Source: Herbaspirillum seropedicae (GTDB lineage: Bacteria > Pseudomonadota > Gammaproteobacteria > Burkholderiales > Burkholderiaceae_D). Taken from it: a DNA stretch of 64,000 nt. The stretch lies in assembly GCF_001040945.1 (NCBI RefSeq), contig NZ_CP011930.1, forward strand, positions 930,001-994,000. The letters run 5' to 3'. A program made the position numbers and the translations under genes. The notes beneath the pieces were generated by a model, which ran no database searches, was not told where the DNA came from, and worked only from the letters and a program-made list of their open reading frames with translations. The number at the start of each line of letters is the position of its first letter. The first letter of the stretch is position 1. Shown one piece after another: positions 28,995 to 38,548 of the stretch.

Positions 28995-30220
28995 ATACCG
29001 AGACACTGATCCGCAATGAACATGACAGCCCTGCCAGCCAGGCCCACGTGGCCGGCCCGCAGGGCAGCGCCGGCATCCTGCCGTTCGGTTCTTCCACGCC
29101 CTTTACCATGGGCATCGAACTGGAACTGCAACTGGTCAACCGACGCAACTACAACCTGGCCAGCGATGCGGTGGACCTGCTGAACTGGATCGAGCCACGC
29201 GATCTGCAAAAACAGATCAAACTGGAAATGACGCAAGGGATGATCGAGCTGAACTCGGGCATCCATACCCGCGTCGATGAACTGATCGAAGAGTTGAAGG
29301 GCTTGCGCGCCGCCTTGAACAAGGGCGCGCAATATCTCAACATCGACGTCTCCGGCGGCGGCGCGCACCCCTTCCAGCACTGGAACGAGCAGCGCATCAC
29401 GCCCAGCGAACGCTTCCATTACCTGCACGAGAAGTACGGCTACCTGGCCAAGACCTTTACCGTGTTCGGCCAGCATATCCACATCGGCGTGGAGAACGGT
29501 GATGATGCGCTCTATCTGACCCACGGCTTCTCGCGCTACGTGCCGCACTTCATCGCCTTGTCGGCGGCTTCGCCGTTCTACCAGGGCGCCGATACCAAGT
29601 TCGATTCCTCGCGCAGCAACGTGGTGCGCGCCTTCCCGCTGTCGGGTACCGCTCCGGTGCATACCAAGTGGGCCGAGTTCGAGACCTACTACGATGAATT
29701 GCACCAGATGGGCATCATCGCCAGCATGAAGGATTTCTATTGGGACATCCGCCCCAAGCCCGAATACGGCACCGTGGAAATCCGCGTCTGCGACACGCCC
29801 CTGACCATCGAGCACGCCGCGCACCTGGGCGCCTACGCCCAACTGCTGGCGCGCTGGATCCTGACCGAGCGGCCATTCGTGGTAGGGGATGATTTCTACC
29901 TGCTGTATCAATACAACCGCTTCGAAGCCAGCCGTTTCGGCCTCAACGGCCAGCTGGCCTTGCATGGCGCCACGCCCTCGCAATCGCGCAAGCTGCCCAT
30001 CTATGAGCACCTGTTGCAGCAATTGCAGTTGCTGGAGCCCTATGTGGCCAATGAGGCCGAGCAGCAGACCATCCTGCGCCTGCGCCGCATGGCGCATGAC
30101 CGCCTCTCCGATGCCGCCTGGTTGCGCCAGATGTTTGCGCAGCGTGGTTCGCTCAACGACATGATGCGGCTGTCCTCGGAATTGTGGATGGGCGTGGAAC
30201 CGCCGCCGTATTTCCAGTGA
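28991..30220 (+). CDS. YbdK-type carboxylate-amine ligase (GCS2 family)
   Basis: 409 aa. The GCS2 fold is recognisable from TMGIELELQLVN near the N-terminus (Glu ligands for Mg-ATP), ELNSGIHTRVDEL, SGGGAHPFQHWNEQRITP, FGQHIHIGVENGDDALYL and DIRPKPEYGTVEIRVCDTP. YbdK proteins have weak glutamate-cysteine ligase activity in vitro, and their true substrate is mostly unknown. It is translationally coupled to the Kef-type antiporter upstream. Because Kef systems are gated by glutathione and its adducts, a functional link is plausible but inferred. Confidence 0.85.
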   Translation: MNTETLIRNEHDSPASQAHVAGPQGSAGILPFGSSTPFTMGIELELQLVNRRNYNLASDAVDLLNWIEPRDLQKQIKLEMTQGMIELNSGIHTRVDELIEELKGLRAALNKGAQYLNIDVSGGGAHPFQHWNEQRITPSERFHYLHEKYGYLAKTFTVFGQHIHIGVENGDDALYLTHGFSRYVPHFIALSAASPFYQGADTKFDSSRSNVVRAFPLSGTAPVHTKWAEFETYYDELHQMGIIASMKDFYWDIRPKPEYGTVEIRVCDTPLTIEHAAHLGAYAQLLARWILTERPFVVGDDFYLLYQYNRFEASRFGLNGQLALHGATPSQSRKLPIYEHLLQQLQLLEPYVANEAEQQTILRLRRMAHDRLSDAAWLRQMFAQRGSLNDMMRLSSELWMGVEPPPYFQ

Positions 30221-30416
30221 TGGCCCACCAGGCTCACGGGTCCAAAGCTTGAGGCTTGGCTTTCCGGGCGATTGCAGAGCGCAAGGGAAGTCAGGAGGAA
30301 GAAGGCAGGAGGCTGGCGTCGCGAGATGCCGGCCTCTTGTCTTTTGGGGCGGGTATCGCCGACAATCACGGCTTTGAAGCGGCCTCGGGCTGCACCGAAT
30401 GCGTGCCGGAGGAAGC

Positions 30417-31625
30417 ATGAGCAAGACCAATCCCAATCATTTTGATGTCGCCATCATCGGCGCTGGCGCGGCCGGCATGATGTGCGCCGCCGTGGCCGGC
30501 CAGCGTGGCCGGCGCGTGGTGCTGATCGATCACGCCGGCAAGCTGGCCGAGAAGATCCGCATCTCCGGCGGTGGCCGCTGCAATTTCACCAACGTGGGCG
30601 CGGGGCCGCAGCACTACCTGTCGCAGAATCCGCATTTCTGCCGCAGCGCCTTGTCGCGCTACACGCCGCAGGATTTCATCGGTCTGGTCAAGCGCCACCG
30701 CATCGGTTTCCATGAAAAGCACAAGGGCCAGCTGTTCTGCGACGATTCCGCCGAAGACATCATCGCCATGCTCAAGGCCGAATGCGACGCCGGCAACGTC
30801 AGCTGGCGCATGCCCTGCACGGTGCAGGAGGTCGGCAAGAGCAGCGAGCACTTCCGCATCGCCACCAGTGCCGGCGAGATCCAGGCGGCCAGCCTGGTGA
30901 TTGCGACCGGCGGCCTGTCCATTCCCAAGATCGGCGCGACCGATTTCGCCTATCGCATCGCCCGCCAGTTCGACCTCAAGCTGGTCGAGACGCGTCCCGG
31001 CCTGGTGCCGCTGACCTTCGATGGCAAGGCCTGGCAGTCACTGACCGAGCTGGCCGGCATTGCGCTGGAGGTGGAAGTGGAGACCGGCGCGAAGAAGGAG
31101 CGCGGGCATTTCCTCGAAGACCTCTTGTTCACCCATCGCGGCCTCTCGGGGCCTGCCATCCTGCAGATTTCCAGTTACTGGAAACCCGGCACCCCGCTGA
31201 CCCTGAACCTGCTGCCGCAACTGGACGTGGCCGAGACGCTCATCGACGGCAAGGGGACCATCAAGAAGAACCTCGGCAATATCCTGGCGCAGTGGCTACC
31301 CAATCGCCTGGCCGAGGGCTGGCTCAAGATCAATGGCTTCGATGCCGGCGGGCGCATCGCCGACATGCCCGACAAGTCGCTCAAGAAACTGGGCGATTCG
31401 CTCAATCGCTGGGTGATCCTGCCCAGCGGTTCGGAGGGGTACCGCAAGGCCGAAGTCACCCTGGGCGGAGTGGATACCCGCGAGCTGTCGCAGCAGACCA
31501 TGATGGCCAACAAGGTGCCGGGCCTGCATGTCATCGGCGAGGCCATGGACGTGACCGGCTGGCTGGGCGGCTACAACTTCCAGTGGGCCTGGGCCTCCGG
31601 TGTGGCGGCGGGTTCGGCGGTGTGA
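30417..31625 (+). CDS. BaiN/HI0933-type FAD-dependent oxidoreductase
   Basis: 402 aa from ATG 30417, preceded by GGAGGAAGC. It has an N-terminal dinucleotide fold (FDVAIIGAGAAGMMCA), the family signature ISGGGRCNFTN, LVIATGGLSIPKIGATDFAY, and the C-terminal flavin-binding GEAMDVTGWLGGYNFQWAWASG. The family reduces C=C bonds or hydroxy-bile-acid-like substrates in a few cases, but most members, probably including this one, have no known substrate. It is monocistronic by spacing: 196 bp after ybdK and 191 bp before rpsU. Confidence 0.85.
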   Translation: MSKTNPNHFDVAIIGAGAAGMMCAAVAGQRGRRVVLIDHAGKLAEKIRISGGGRCNFTNVGAGPQHYLSQNPHFCRSALSRYTPQDFIGLVKRHRIGFHEKHKGQLFCDDSAEDIIAMLKAECDAGNVSWRMPCTVQEVGKSSEHFRIATSAGEIQAASLVIATGGLSIPKIGATDFAYRIARQFDLKLVETRPGLVPLTFDGKAWQSLTELAGIALEVEVETGAKKERGHFLEDLLFTHRGLSGPAILQISSYWKPGTPLTLNLLPQLDVAETLIDGKGTIKKNLGNILAQWLPNRLAEGWLKINGFDAGGRIADMPDKSLKKLGDSLNRWVILPSGSEGYRKAEVTLGGVDTRELSQQTMMANKVPGLHVIGEAMDVTGWLGGYNFQWAWASGVAAGSAV

Positions 31626-31742
31626 GAGGGATTTTTCCTTCGGCAGCCCTTGACTTCAGGTGAATCATCATCTTGACTGTGATAAGTGCCTGATTCTTAT
31701 CCCTTTTTTACCGCGGGGGTGGAAAAAATGCCACGTTTGGCC

Positions 31743-31771
31743 TTCCAATCGGGTGCCAGTGCTGCTACAAT
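31743..31771 (+). promoter_or_regulatory. Candidate rpsU promoter
   Basis: TTCCAA (31743-31748), a 17-bp spacer and TACAAT (31766-31771) lie 46 bp before the rpsU start. The -10 fits well and the -35 is weak. Confidence 0.4.
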
Positions 31772-31816
31772 CGCTTTCTTTGCTAATCCAACCTAACCTT
31801 TTTGGTTTGAATTTAC

Positions 31817-32029
31817 ATGACCACTATTCGCGTTAAAGAGAACGAGCCGTTCGAAGTTGCAATGCGTCGCTTCAAGCGCACCATCGAGAAGACCGGTCTG
31901 CTGACCGAACTGCGCGCACGCGAGTTCTACGAAAAGCCGACCGCTGAGCGCAAGCGCAAGCTGGCTGCTGCCGTGAAGCGTCATTACAAGCGCATCCGCA
32001 GCCAACAGCTGCCCAAGAAGCTGTACTAA
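31817..32029 (+). CDS. rpsU: 30S ribosomal protein S21
   Basis: 70 aa, full length for bS21: [45 protein letters not shown]. This small basic protein binds the 16S rRNA 3' region near the anti-Shine-Dalgarno site. It is the first gene of the macromolecular-synthesis cluster (rpsU-yqeY-dnaG-rpoD). A terminator follows, so a fraction of transcripts ends here while dnaG and rpoD expression is kept lower. Confidence 0.97.
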   Translation: MTTIRVKENEPFEVAMRRFKRTIEKTGLLTELRAREFYEKPTAERKRKLAAAVKRHYKRIRSQQLPKKLY

Positions 32030-32064
32030 GAATTTCTCGCCGCGCATTCGTGCGGCCGATGTGT

Positions 32065-32098
32065 AAACCCGCTCCGGTGTTGGTCCGCAGCGGGTTTT
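32065..32098 (+). terminator. Terminator after rpsU
   Basis: Stem AAACCCGCT/AGCGGGTTT with a 15-nt loop, then TTTT, lies 36 bp after the rpsU stop. Partial termination here is known in the E. coli equivalent cluster. Confidence 0.8.
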
Positions 32099-32327
32099 CG
32101 CATTTATTTCCGGCGTCATCTCCGGCGTCGCTGCGGATCAGGGTGCTTTCCTGGTTTTTCCTCTTTTGAGCCCCATATGAAGGAAAAAAGCAGCGATCCG
32201 GACTGGCGATAAGCCCATCCATGTTCTACGATCCTAAGGCCAGGCCGCGTGATTGCCGTCTGGAATACTGGATGCGGGATGGCGCCAGATCGCAGAATAC
32301 TCATCCACCTCATCTTCGGAGTACCCC

Positions 32328-32774
32328 ATGGGTTTGAAAGAGCAGATCACGGAAGACATGAAGGCCGCCATGCGCGCCAAGGATATGGGCAAGCTGGGCA
32401 CCATCCGCCTCTTGACCGCCGCGATGAAGCAGAAGGAAGTCGATGAACGGGTCGAGCTGACCGACGCCCACGTGCTGGCCATCATCGACAAGATGGTCAA
32501 GCAGCGCAAGGATTCCATCTCCCAGTTCGAAGCCGGCGGCCGCCAGGACCTGGCTGATGTCGAGAAGGCCGAACTGGCCGTCCTCTCCACCTACATGCCG
32601 GCCAGCCTCTCGGACGACGAGATCAAGGCCGAGGTGCAGGCCGCCGTGGCCGCCACGGGCGCTGCCGGTCCGCAGGACATGGGCAAGGTCATGGGTGTGT
32701 TGAAGCCCAAGCTGGCCGGCCGTGCCGACATGACGGCCGTGTCCGCGCTGGTCAAGGCCGCGCTGGCTTCCTGA
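32328..32774 (+). CDS. yqeY: GatB/YqeY domain protein
   Basis: 148 aa from ATG 32328 (MGLKEQITEDMKAAMRAKD); an upstream in-frame start would add 25 poor residues. The YqeY family is recognised by LGTIRLLTAAMKQKEVDER, RKDSISQFEAGGRQDLADVE and the C-terminal LSDDEIKAEV plus MGKVMGVLKPKLAGRADMT. The C-terminal half resembles the tRNA-binding tail of GatB, which suggests tRNA amidotransferase or tRNA-related work; the role is unproven. It often sits between rpsU and dnaG, as here. Confidence 0.93.
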   Translation: MGLKEQITEDMKAAMRAKDMGKLGTIRLLTAAMKQKEVDERVELTDAHVLAIIDKMVKQRKDSISQFEAGGRQDLADVEKAELAVLSTYMPASLSDDEIKAEVQAAVAATGAAGPQDMGKVMGVLKPKLAGRADMTAVSALVKAALAS

Positions 32775-32823
32775 GCCGCGTCTTCCTGGCATTGCGCCTA
32801 GCCCCGACAGTTCAGCTACCCAG

Positions 32824-34620
32824 GTGATTCCTCAGTCGTTCATCCAGGACCTGCTCAACCGCGTCGACATCGTCGACGTGGTGGGACGCTACGTGCAATT
32901 GAAGAAGGGCGGGGCCAATTTCATGGGCCTGTGCCCCTTCCACAACGAGAAGTCGCCCAGCTTCACCGTCAGCCCCACCAAGCAGTTCTATCATTGCTTC
33001 GGCTGTGGCGCGCACGGTACCGCGATCAGTTTCCTGATCGAATATTCCGGCATGGGCTTCGTCGAAGCCGTCAAGGACCTGGCCCAGAACGTCGGCATGG
33101 TGGTTCCCGAGCGCGAAGACAGCATCCCCCTGGCGCAGCGCCAGGAGAAGCAGGCCAAGAGCATGGCCCTGTCGGACGTGATGACGCGCGCCAACGATTT
33201 CTACCGTCACCAGCTGCGCAGCGCCCAGCCGGCCATCGCCTATCTCAAGGGGCGCGGGCTGACCGGCGAGATCGCCGCCCGCTTCGGGCTGGGCTATTCG
33301 CCCGACGAGTGGGATAGCCTGCGCCAGGTTTTCCCCGACTACGACAACGAAGCCCTGGTCGAGTCTGGCCTGGTGATCGACAAGAGCGAGGAGGGCGGCG
33401 CTCATCGCAAGCGCTACGACCGCTTCCGCGGGCGCATCATGTTCCCCATCCGCAATACCAAGGGCCAGGTGATCGGCTTTGGCGGGCGGGTGATGGATGG
33501 CGGCGAGCCCAAGTACTTGAACTCGCCCGAAACGCCGCTATTTCAGAAGGGTAGCGAGCTGTACGGCCTGTTCGAGGCGCGCCAGGCCATCCGCGAAGCT
33601 GGCTATGCGCTGGTGACCGAAGGCTACATGGATGTGGTCGCGCTGGCCCAGCTGGGCTTCCCGCAGGCGGTGGCCACGCTGGGGACGGCGTGTACGCCGA
33701 TCCACGTGCAGAAGCTGGTGAGGCAGACCGACCAGGTGATCTTCAGTTTCGATGGCGACAATGCCGGCCGCCGCGCCGCCCGCCGCGCGCTGGAAGCCTG
33801 CCTGCCGCATGCCTCCGACAACAAGACCATCAAGTTCCTGTTCCTGCCCAAGGAGCATGACCCCGACAGTTACGTGCGCGAGATGGGCGCGCCGGCCTTT
33901 GAAGAGCAGATCCGTGAAGCGCTGCCGCTGTCGCAGTTCCTGCTGCGCGAGATCATCGGCGAGAACGACCTGCGCACGCCCGAAGGCCGCGCCCATGCGC
34001 AGTTTGCCGCCAAGCCGCTGCTGCAGGCGCTGCCCGCCTCGGCGCTGCGGCTGCAGATCGTGCGCAGCGTGGCCCAGGCCACGCAGTCCACGCCGGCTGA
34101 GCTGGAAGTGCTGTTCGAACTGGAAAAGCCGGTCGCCCGGGTCCGCGCCGCGCCAGCACGCAGCAAGCGCACCGCCCCGGTCGGGCTGGAGCGCCAGATC
34201 ATGCGCCTGCTGGTCGCCCATCCGCAGCTGGCCGCCGACCTCGATGCCGGTGCGCTGGAAGCGATCGCCCGCATCGCCCCGGACCAGGCCGAGATGCTCA
34301 CCCATCTGGTCGGGGTGGCCCAAGGCATGGGTGAGCAAGCCAATTTCGCCGCCCTGGTCGAGCACCTGCGCGAGGGCGGCCCCGAATTCGATTCGATGAT
34401 TGCCGAAATCGCCGCCGAATCGGAATCCGAATTTGATGTCGTGCGCGCCGAGATGGGCGGCGCCATCCGCCAGGCCCGCATCCGCGCCCTCGACGAAGAG
34501 ATGCAGATGCTGGTGACGTCCAATCTGCGTACCGAAGAAGATCGCAACCGCTACCGCGAACTGATGCAGCGCAAGGAATGGCTCAAGCGCCAGGCCGGCG
34601 CGGCAGTGGCGGCGGGATGA
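32824..34620 (+). CDS. dnaG: DNA primase
   Basis: 598 aa from GTG 32824. An N-terminal CHC2 zinc ribbon has C37, H40, C58 and C61 (CPFH and CFGC). The TOPRIM catalytic core follows (VTEGYMDVVAL, FSFDGDNAGRRAA), then a C-terminal helicase-binding domain ending EWLKRQAG. It makes RNA primers for replication. The non-ATG start, 49 bp after yqeY, may help keep expression low, as in other dnaG genes. Confidence 0.97.
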   Translation: MIPQSFIQDLLNRVDIVDVVGRYVQLKKGGANFMGLCPFHNEKSPSFTVSPTKQFYHCFGCGAHGTAISFLIEYSGMGFVEAVKDLAQNVGMVVPEREDSIPLAQRQEKQAKSMALSDVMTRANDFYRHQLRSAQPAIAYLKGRGLTGEIAARFGLGYSPDEWDSLRQVFPDYDNEALVESGLVIDKSEEGGAHRKRYDRFRGRIMFPIRNTKGQVIGFGGRVMDGGEPKYLNSPETPLFQKGSELYGLFEARQAIREAGYALVTEGYMDVVALAQLGFPQAVATLGTACTPIHVQKLVRQTDQVIFSFDGDNAGRRAARRALEACLPHASDNKTIKFLFLPKEHDPDSYVREMGAPAFEEQIREALPLSQFLLREIIGENDLRTPEGRAHAQFAAKPLLQALPASALRLQIVRSVAQATQSTPAELEVLFELEKPVARVRAAPARSKRTAPVGLERQIMRLLVAHPQLAADLDAGALEAIARIAPDQAEMLTHLVGVAQGMGEQANFAALVEHLREGGPEFDSMIAEIAAESESEFDVVRAEMGGAIRQARIRALDEEMQMLVTSNLRTEEDRNRYRELMQRKEWLKRQAGAAVAAG

Positions 34621-35131
34621 AGGTGGAATGAAAAGCGCGTCTCCCGCAGGGGAGGCGCACAAGGCAAGAGCGGGGACCCGCCATGGCGCGTGCATTGCAG
34701 GTGCAGATGACGGGGGAAAGTGCAGGAGCGGCTCGGCAGGGGCGCCCGCAAGCGATGGCAAAGCGTTGCAATTTGCTGTCATTTGCCGTCCCGATGGGCT
34801 GGCGATAGCCGAATATCGCGGCTTGATCCGGGAGAAAAGGCCCCCATCTGTGCTATACTATAGGGCTTTAGTTCCGCCGGATGGCTCTTGCATCCTCATC
34901 CTGCGGCAACATGCATTTCATCCCGACGCCTGGGATGCAGTGACGGCAAGCAGCGTATCGCCTGCCGGATTGTGGATGGCAAGACTGCCTGCCTTCGCAA
35001 TCGATGGGCCGCCTGGTAAAAAGGAACGTTGCGCGTGCAGCCGGAGTCTACCGGGAAACCGGAACCGGAGTTGCATCATTAGCATGACTTGATTGGCGCA
35101 ATGAGTGAATTCTCAATTGGCAGTTGATTCT
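34621..35131 (+). promoter_or_regulatory. dnaG-rpoD spacer with extended -10 promoter candidate
   Basis: About 510 bp without a supported gene. The best promoter signal is TGCTATACT (34851-34859), an extended -10 (TG-n-TATACT) without a clear -35. Transcription from there would give rpoD a leader of about 270 nt. A GTG at 35105 in the rpoD frame would add nine residues. I see no riboswitch or RNA thermometer that I can name. Confidence 0.4.
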
Positions 35132-37684
35132 ATGGCAAATGCAATGAAGAAACCCGCGAAAACTCCAGCAGCGTCGACAAAGAGCAGCAAGACGGTGACG
35201 GCGGCAAAACCGACCGCCGCCGCCAGGCCCACCAAGGCGGTGGCCGCCAAATCGCCAGTCAAGGGGACAGCGAAGGCAGCCGATACCGTAAAAACCACGG
35301 CAAAGACTGCAGCAGCAGCGACGCCGAAAAAGACGGCAGTCAAGACAACTGCCGCCAAGCCGGCCCGCGCCGCAGCGCCCAAGGCGACTGCAACGCCAGC
35401 CAACAAGTTACCTCAAGCCGCCGAACAAGCGGTTTCTGTGAAAGCGACGAAGACTTCCGTGACCACCAAGAAACCCGAAACCAAGACCGCCAAGACCACC
35501 AAAGCAGCAAAGGTCGAAGGCAAGGACGTCAGCGCGACTGCCGCGTCGAGCGTAAGCCAAACCACTGATGCCGCTGCCCTGGCAGCCATCGACACTTCCG
35601 GCTATGTGCTGCCCAGCGTCAAGGTGCCGGGCCGCCGTGGCCGCAAGCCCAAAGAATTCCAGCCCGAGAGCGACGAAGTGGCAGCGCTCAACACCATCGA
35701 GCGTACTGAGTTGAAGGCGGCCGACAAGGCCAAGGCCAAGGACCGCAAGGCCAAGGAAAAGGCCTTGCTGAAAGACGCCTTCTCCTCCGACACCGAAGCC
35801 AGCGAAGAAGAGCTGGAACGCCGTCGCCAGAAGCTCAAGACCCTGATCAAGCTCGGCAAGGAGCGTGGTTTCCTGACCTTCTCGGAAATCAACGATCACC
35901 TGCCCGAGAACATCGTCGATCCCGAAGCCATCGAAGGCATCATCGGCACCTTCAGCGACATGGGCATCTCGGTCTACGAGCATGCCCCAGACGCTGAAAC
36001 CCTGCTGCTGTCGGACAACGTGGCCAACGTCGCCAGCGATGACGACGCCGAGGCCGCTGCCGAAGCCGCGCTGTCGACCGTGGACTCCGATTTCGGCCGC
36101 ACCACCGACCCCGTGCGCATGTACATGCGCGAAATGGGCTCGGTCGAACTGCTGACCCGCGAAGGCGAAATCGAGATCGCCAAGCGTATCGAAGATGGCT
36201 TGAAGGACATGATCCAGGCCATCTCCGCCTGCCCGACCACGATCGCCGAGATCCTGGCCGCGGCCGAGCGTATCTCCAAGGACGAGATCAAGGTCGACGA
36301 GATCGTCGACGGCCTGGTCGATCCCAACGAGAGCGAGCAACAGGTCGAGGCTGCCTCTTCCGACTCCGATGAAGACGACGAGGACGAAGAAGAAGAGGAA
36401 GAAGACGAAGAAGAAGAGGAAAGCGAGAGCACCGGCTCTGGCGCCGCCGGCTTCTCCGCCGAACAGCTGGAACAGTTGAAGCGCGACGCGCTGGGCAAGT
36501 TCGCCGTCATCGGCACCCAGTTCGAGAACATGCGTAAGGCCTTCGAGAAGGAAGGCTACAACTCCAAGCCCTACGTCAAGGCGCAGGAAATCATTTCCAA
36601 CGAGCTGCTGGGCATCCGCTTCACCGCCAAGATCGTCGAGAAGCTGTGCGACACCCTGCGTGCCCAGGTGGACGAAGTGCGCACCGTGGAACGCCAGATC
36701 CTGGACGTGGCCGTCAACAAGTGCAACATGCCGCGCGCGCACTTCATCAAGGTGTTCCCGGGCAATGAAGTGAACCTGGACTGGGTGGACGGCGAAGTGG
36801 CGGCCAACCATGACTACAGCGCCGTGCTGAGCCGCAACGTGCCGGCCATCAAGGAACTGCAGCAGAAGCTGATCGACCTGCAGGCCCGCGTGGTGCTGCC
36901 GCTGCAAGACCTGCGCGCGATCAACAAGAAGATGGGCGCCGGCGAGAAGAAGGCGCGCATGGCCAAGCGTGAAATGACCGAGGCCAACCTGCGTCTGGTG
37001 ATCTCGATCGCCAAGAAGTACACCAACCGTGGCCTGCAGTTCCTGGACCTGATCCAGGAAGGCAACATCGGTCTGATGAAGGCAGTGGACAAGTTCGAAT
37101 ATCGTCGCGGCTACAAGTTCTCGACCTATGCGACCTGGTGGATCCGTCAGGCCATCACCCGCTCCATCGCTGACCAGGCGCGCACCATCCGTATTCCGGT
37201 GCACATGATCGAAACGATCAACAAGATGAACCGCATCTCGCGTCAGATCCTGCAGGAAACCGGCGCCGAGCCGGATCCCGCGACCCTGGCGATCAAGATG
37301 GAAATGCCGGAAGACAAGATCCGCAAGATCATGAAGATCGCCAAAGAACCGATCTCCATGGAAACGCCGATCGGTGACGACGACGATTCGCATCTGGGCG
37401 ACTTCATCGAAGACAACAACACGCTGGCCCCGGCAGATGCGGCGTTGCATGCTTCGATGCGCAACGTGGTCAAGGACATCCTGGATTCCCTGACCCCGCG
37501 CGAAGCCAAGGTGCTGCGCATGCGTTTCGGTATCGAGATGTCGACCGACCATACGCTGGAAGAAGTGGGCAAGCAGTTCGACGTGACCCGCGAGCGTATC
37601 CGTCAGATCGAAGCCAAGGCCTTGCGCAAGCTGCGTCACCCGTCGCGCTCTGACAAGTTGAAGAGCTTCCTCGAAGGGAATTGA
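35132..37684 (+). CDS. rpoD: RNA polymerase primary sigma factor (sigma-70)
   Basis: About 850 aa from ATG 35132; a GTG nine codons earlier is possible. Residues 1-150 are a Lys/Ala/Thr-rich, histone-H1-like extension. Region 1.1 follows ([20 protein letters not shown]), then region 1.2 ([11 protein letters not shown]), an acidic spacer around residues 406-435 ([12 protein letters not shown]), region 2 with the -10-binding helix ([20 protein letters not shown]), region 3, and region 4 with [20 protein letters not shown]. It directs polymerase to housekeeping promoters. At over 850 residues it is far longer than the 613 aa E. coli protein. Last gene of the cluster. Confidence 0.96.
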   Translation: MANAMKKPAKTPAASTKSSKTVTAAKPTAAARPTKAVAAKSPVKGTAKAADTVKTTAKTAAAATPKKTAVKTTAAKPARAAAPKATATPANKLPQAAEQAVSVKATKTSVTTKKPETKTAKTTKAAKVEGKDVSATAASSVSQTTDAAALAAIDTSGYVLPSVKVPGRRGRKPKEFQPESDEVAALNTIERTELKAADKAKAKDRKAKEKALLKDAFSSDTEASEEELERRRQKLKTLIKLGKERGFLTFSEINDHLPENIVDPEAIEGIIGTFSDMGISVYEHAPDAETLLLSDNVANVASDDDAEAAAEAALSTVDSDFGRTTDPVRMYMREMGSVELLTREGEIEIAKRIEDGLKDMIQAISACPTTIAEILAAAERISKDEIKVDEIVDGLVDPNESEQQVEAASSDSDEDDEDEEEEEEDEEEEESESTGSGAAGFSAEQLEQLKRDALGKFAVIGTQFENMRKAFEKEGYNSKPYVKAQEIISNELLGIRFTAKIVEKLCDTLRAQVDEVRTVERQILDVAVNKCNMPRAHFIKVFPGNEVNLDWVDGEVAANHDYSAVLSRNVPAIKELQQKLIDLQARVVLPLQDLRAINKKMGAGEKKARMAKREMTEANLRLVISIAKKYTNRGLQFLDLIQEGNIGLMKAVDKFEYRRGYKFSTYATWWIRQAITRSIADQARTIRIPVHMIETINKMNRISRQILQETGAEPDPATLAIKMEMPEDKIRKIMKIAKEPISMETPIGDDDDSHLGDFIEDNNTLAPADAALHASMRNVVKDILDSLTPREAKVLRMRFGIEMSTDHTLEEVGKQFDVTRERIRQIEAKALRKLRHPSRSDKLKSFLEGN

Positions 37685-37700
37685 TAGAAGGGCATCATCA

Positions 37701-37739
37701 TCAGCCGGCGGAAATGTTAAAATCGCCGGCTGATTTTTT
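37701..37739 (+). terminator. rpoD terminator overlapping the tRNA promoter
   Basis: Stem TCAGCCGGCG/CGCCGGCTGA followed by six T residues ends exactly at the base before the tRNA. The loop contains TAAAAT (37718-37723), placed as a -10 for a tRNA transcript starting near 37730. Confidence 0.85.
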
Positions 37740-37818
<79 letters not shown>

Positions 37819-37825
37819 GTACCAG

Positions 37826-37863
37826 AGCGGCTTAGCGACTTATTGTCCTAAGCCGCTTTTTCT
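37826..37863 (+). terminator. Terminator after the tRNA
   Basis: Stem AGCGGCTTAG/CTAAGCCGCT with a 12-nt loop, then TTTTTCTTTT, begins 8 bp after the tRNA CCA end. Confidence 0.85.
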
Positions 37864-37965
37864 TTTGCTGGGGGATTTTTTGCCCATTTTGCCAAAACGC
37901 CCTGTGAATAAAATAACGTTGCATTCAGGGAAAACAAAGTCGAATGTTGAACGTTGCCAGTGAAT

Positions 37966-37989
37966 GTCAGCTATTGGCCGATAGCTGAC
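37966..37989. repeat. 24-nt REP-like palindrome, copy 1
   Basis: GTCAGCTAT, TGGCCG, ATAGCTGAC: a perfect 9-bp stem. It lies between the tRNA terminator and the DUF2628-like gene. It is the first of four copies, all in the same orientation, in this 2.1-kb stretch. Confidence 0.75.
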
Positions 37990-38050
37990 CCTTTCGAACA
38001 TCAAGCCCACGAAAGCGGCTTTCGTCACAGGTGACCAATCCTGCTTTGGA

Positions 38051-38347
38051 TTAAACCAGGCGGTATCCCTTGGCGGTCAGGCTTTGTACGATCCAGTCAT
38101 TACCTCTCCATCCGCAATACAGCGCCTTCGCCAACGTCAGCATTAACGCCAGCGACCAAGTAACTGGCGAGTCGAAGGTGCACAGCAGCTTGGCGGCCAC
38201 TTCCGCGGCGAACAATCGGCCAGCCTGTGGAAGAAGTTCTTCTGAAAATGCCCATAACGTACTGAGCGTCAACGCGCCCCAATTGAATCCATGGCGGACT
38301 TTCCGCTCAGGCAGCGTCGGGTGAATAAATAGCCTGCTTGGTTTCAT
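38051..38347 (-). CDS. DUF2628-like small membrane protein
   Basis: 98 aa from ATG 38347 (MKPSRLFIHPTLPERKVRHG); 17 upstream residues belong to a longer, poorer reading. The pattern FNWGALTLSTLWAFSEELLP, two hydrophobic helices, and a closing GNDWIVQSLTAKGYRLV match the DUF2628 layout of two helices and a Gly-Tyr ending. Function is unknown. It lies in the AT-richer segment between the tRNA and the integrase, flanked on both sides by copies of the 24-nt palindrome. Confidence 0.6.
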   Translation of the reverse strand: MKPSRLFIHPTLPERKVRHGFNWGALTLSTLWAFSEELLPQAGRLFAAEVAAKLLCTFDSPVTWSLALMLTLAKALYCGWRGNDWIVQSLTAKGYRLV

Positions 38348-38510
38348 AAATTGAATAATCTGGCAATTCTCGACAGGCGTCGCACATCGGCTCTCCAAAT
38401 TCTATGTGGCGCGTTGTTATATAAGAAAAATCGTCATTCGGAAATGTTCGGAATGGCAACTTTTATCTTGGTCGGAGCGACGGCGCTGCATTTCGGCGGT
38501 GTAAGCCGTT

Positions 38511-38534
38511 GTCCGTTTCTGGCCGGAAGCAGCC
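38511..38534. repeat. 24-nt REP-like palindrome, copy 2
   Basis: GTCCGTTTCTGGCCGGAAGC followed by AGCC. This is a diverged copy that keeps the CTGGCCG centre. It lies in the gap between the VOC gene end (38549) and the DUF2628-like gene start (38347). Confidence 0.6.
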
Positions 38535-38548
38535 GCACCCGCTCTCGT

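Noticed and set aside
35408..37639. 743-codon open frame antisense to rpoD
   Set aside because: Antisense to an unmistakable sigma factor; composition and lack of motifs mark it as a high-GC shadow.
37840..38028. 62-codon minus-strand frame after the tRNA
   Set aside because: It contains repeat copy 1 and the tRNA terminator arm; repeat-derived.
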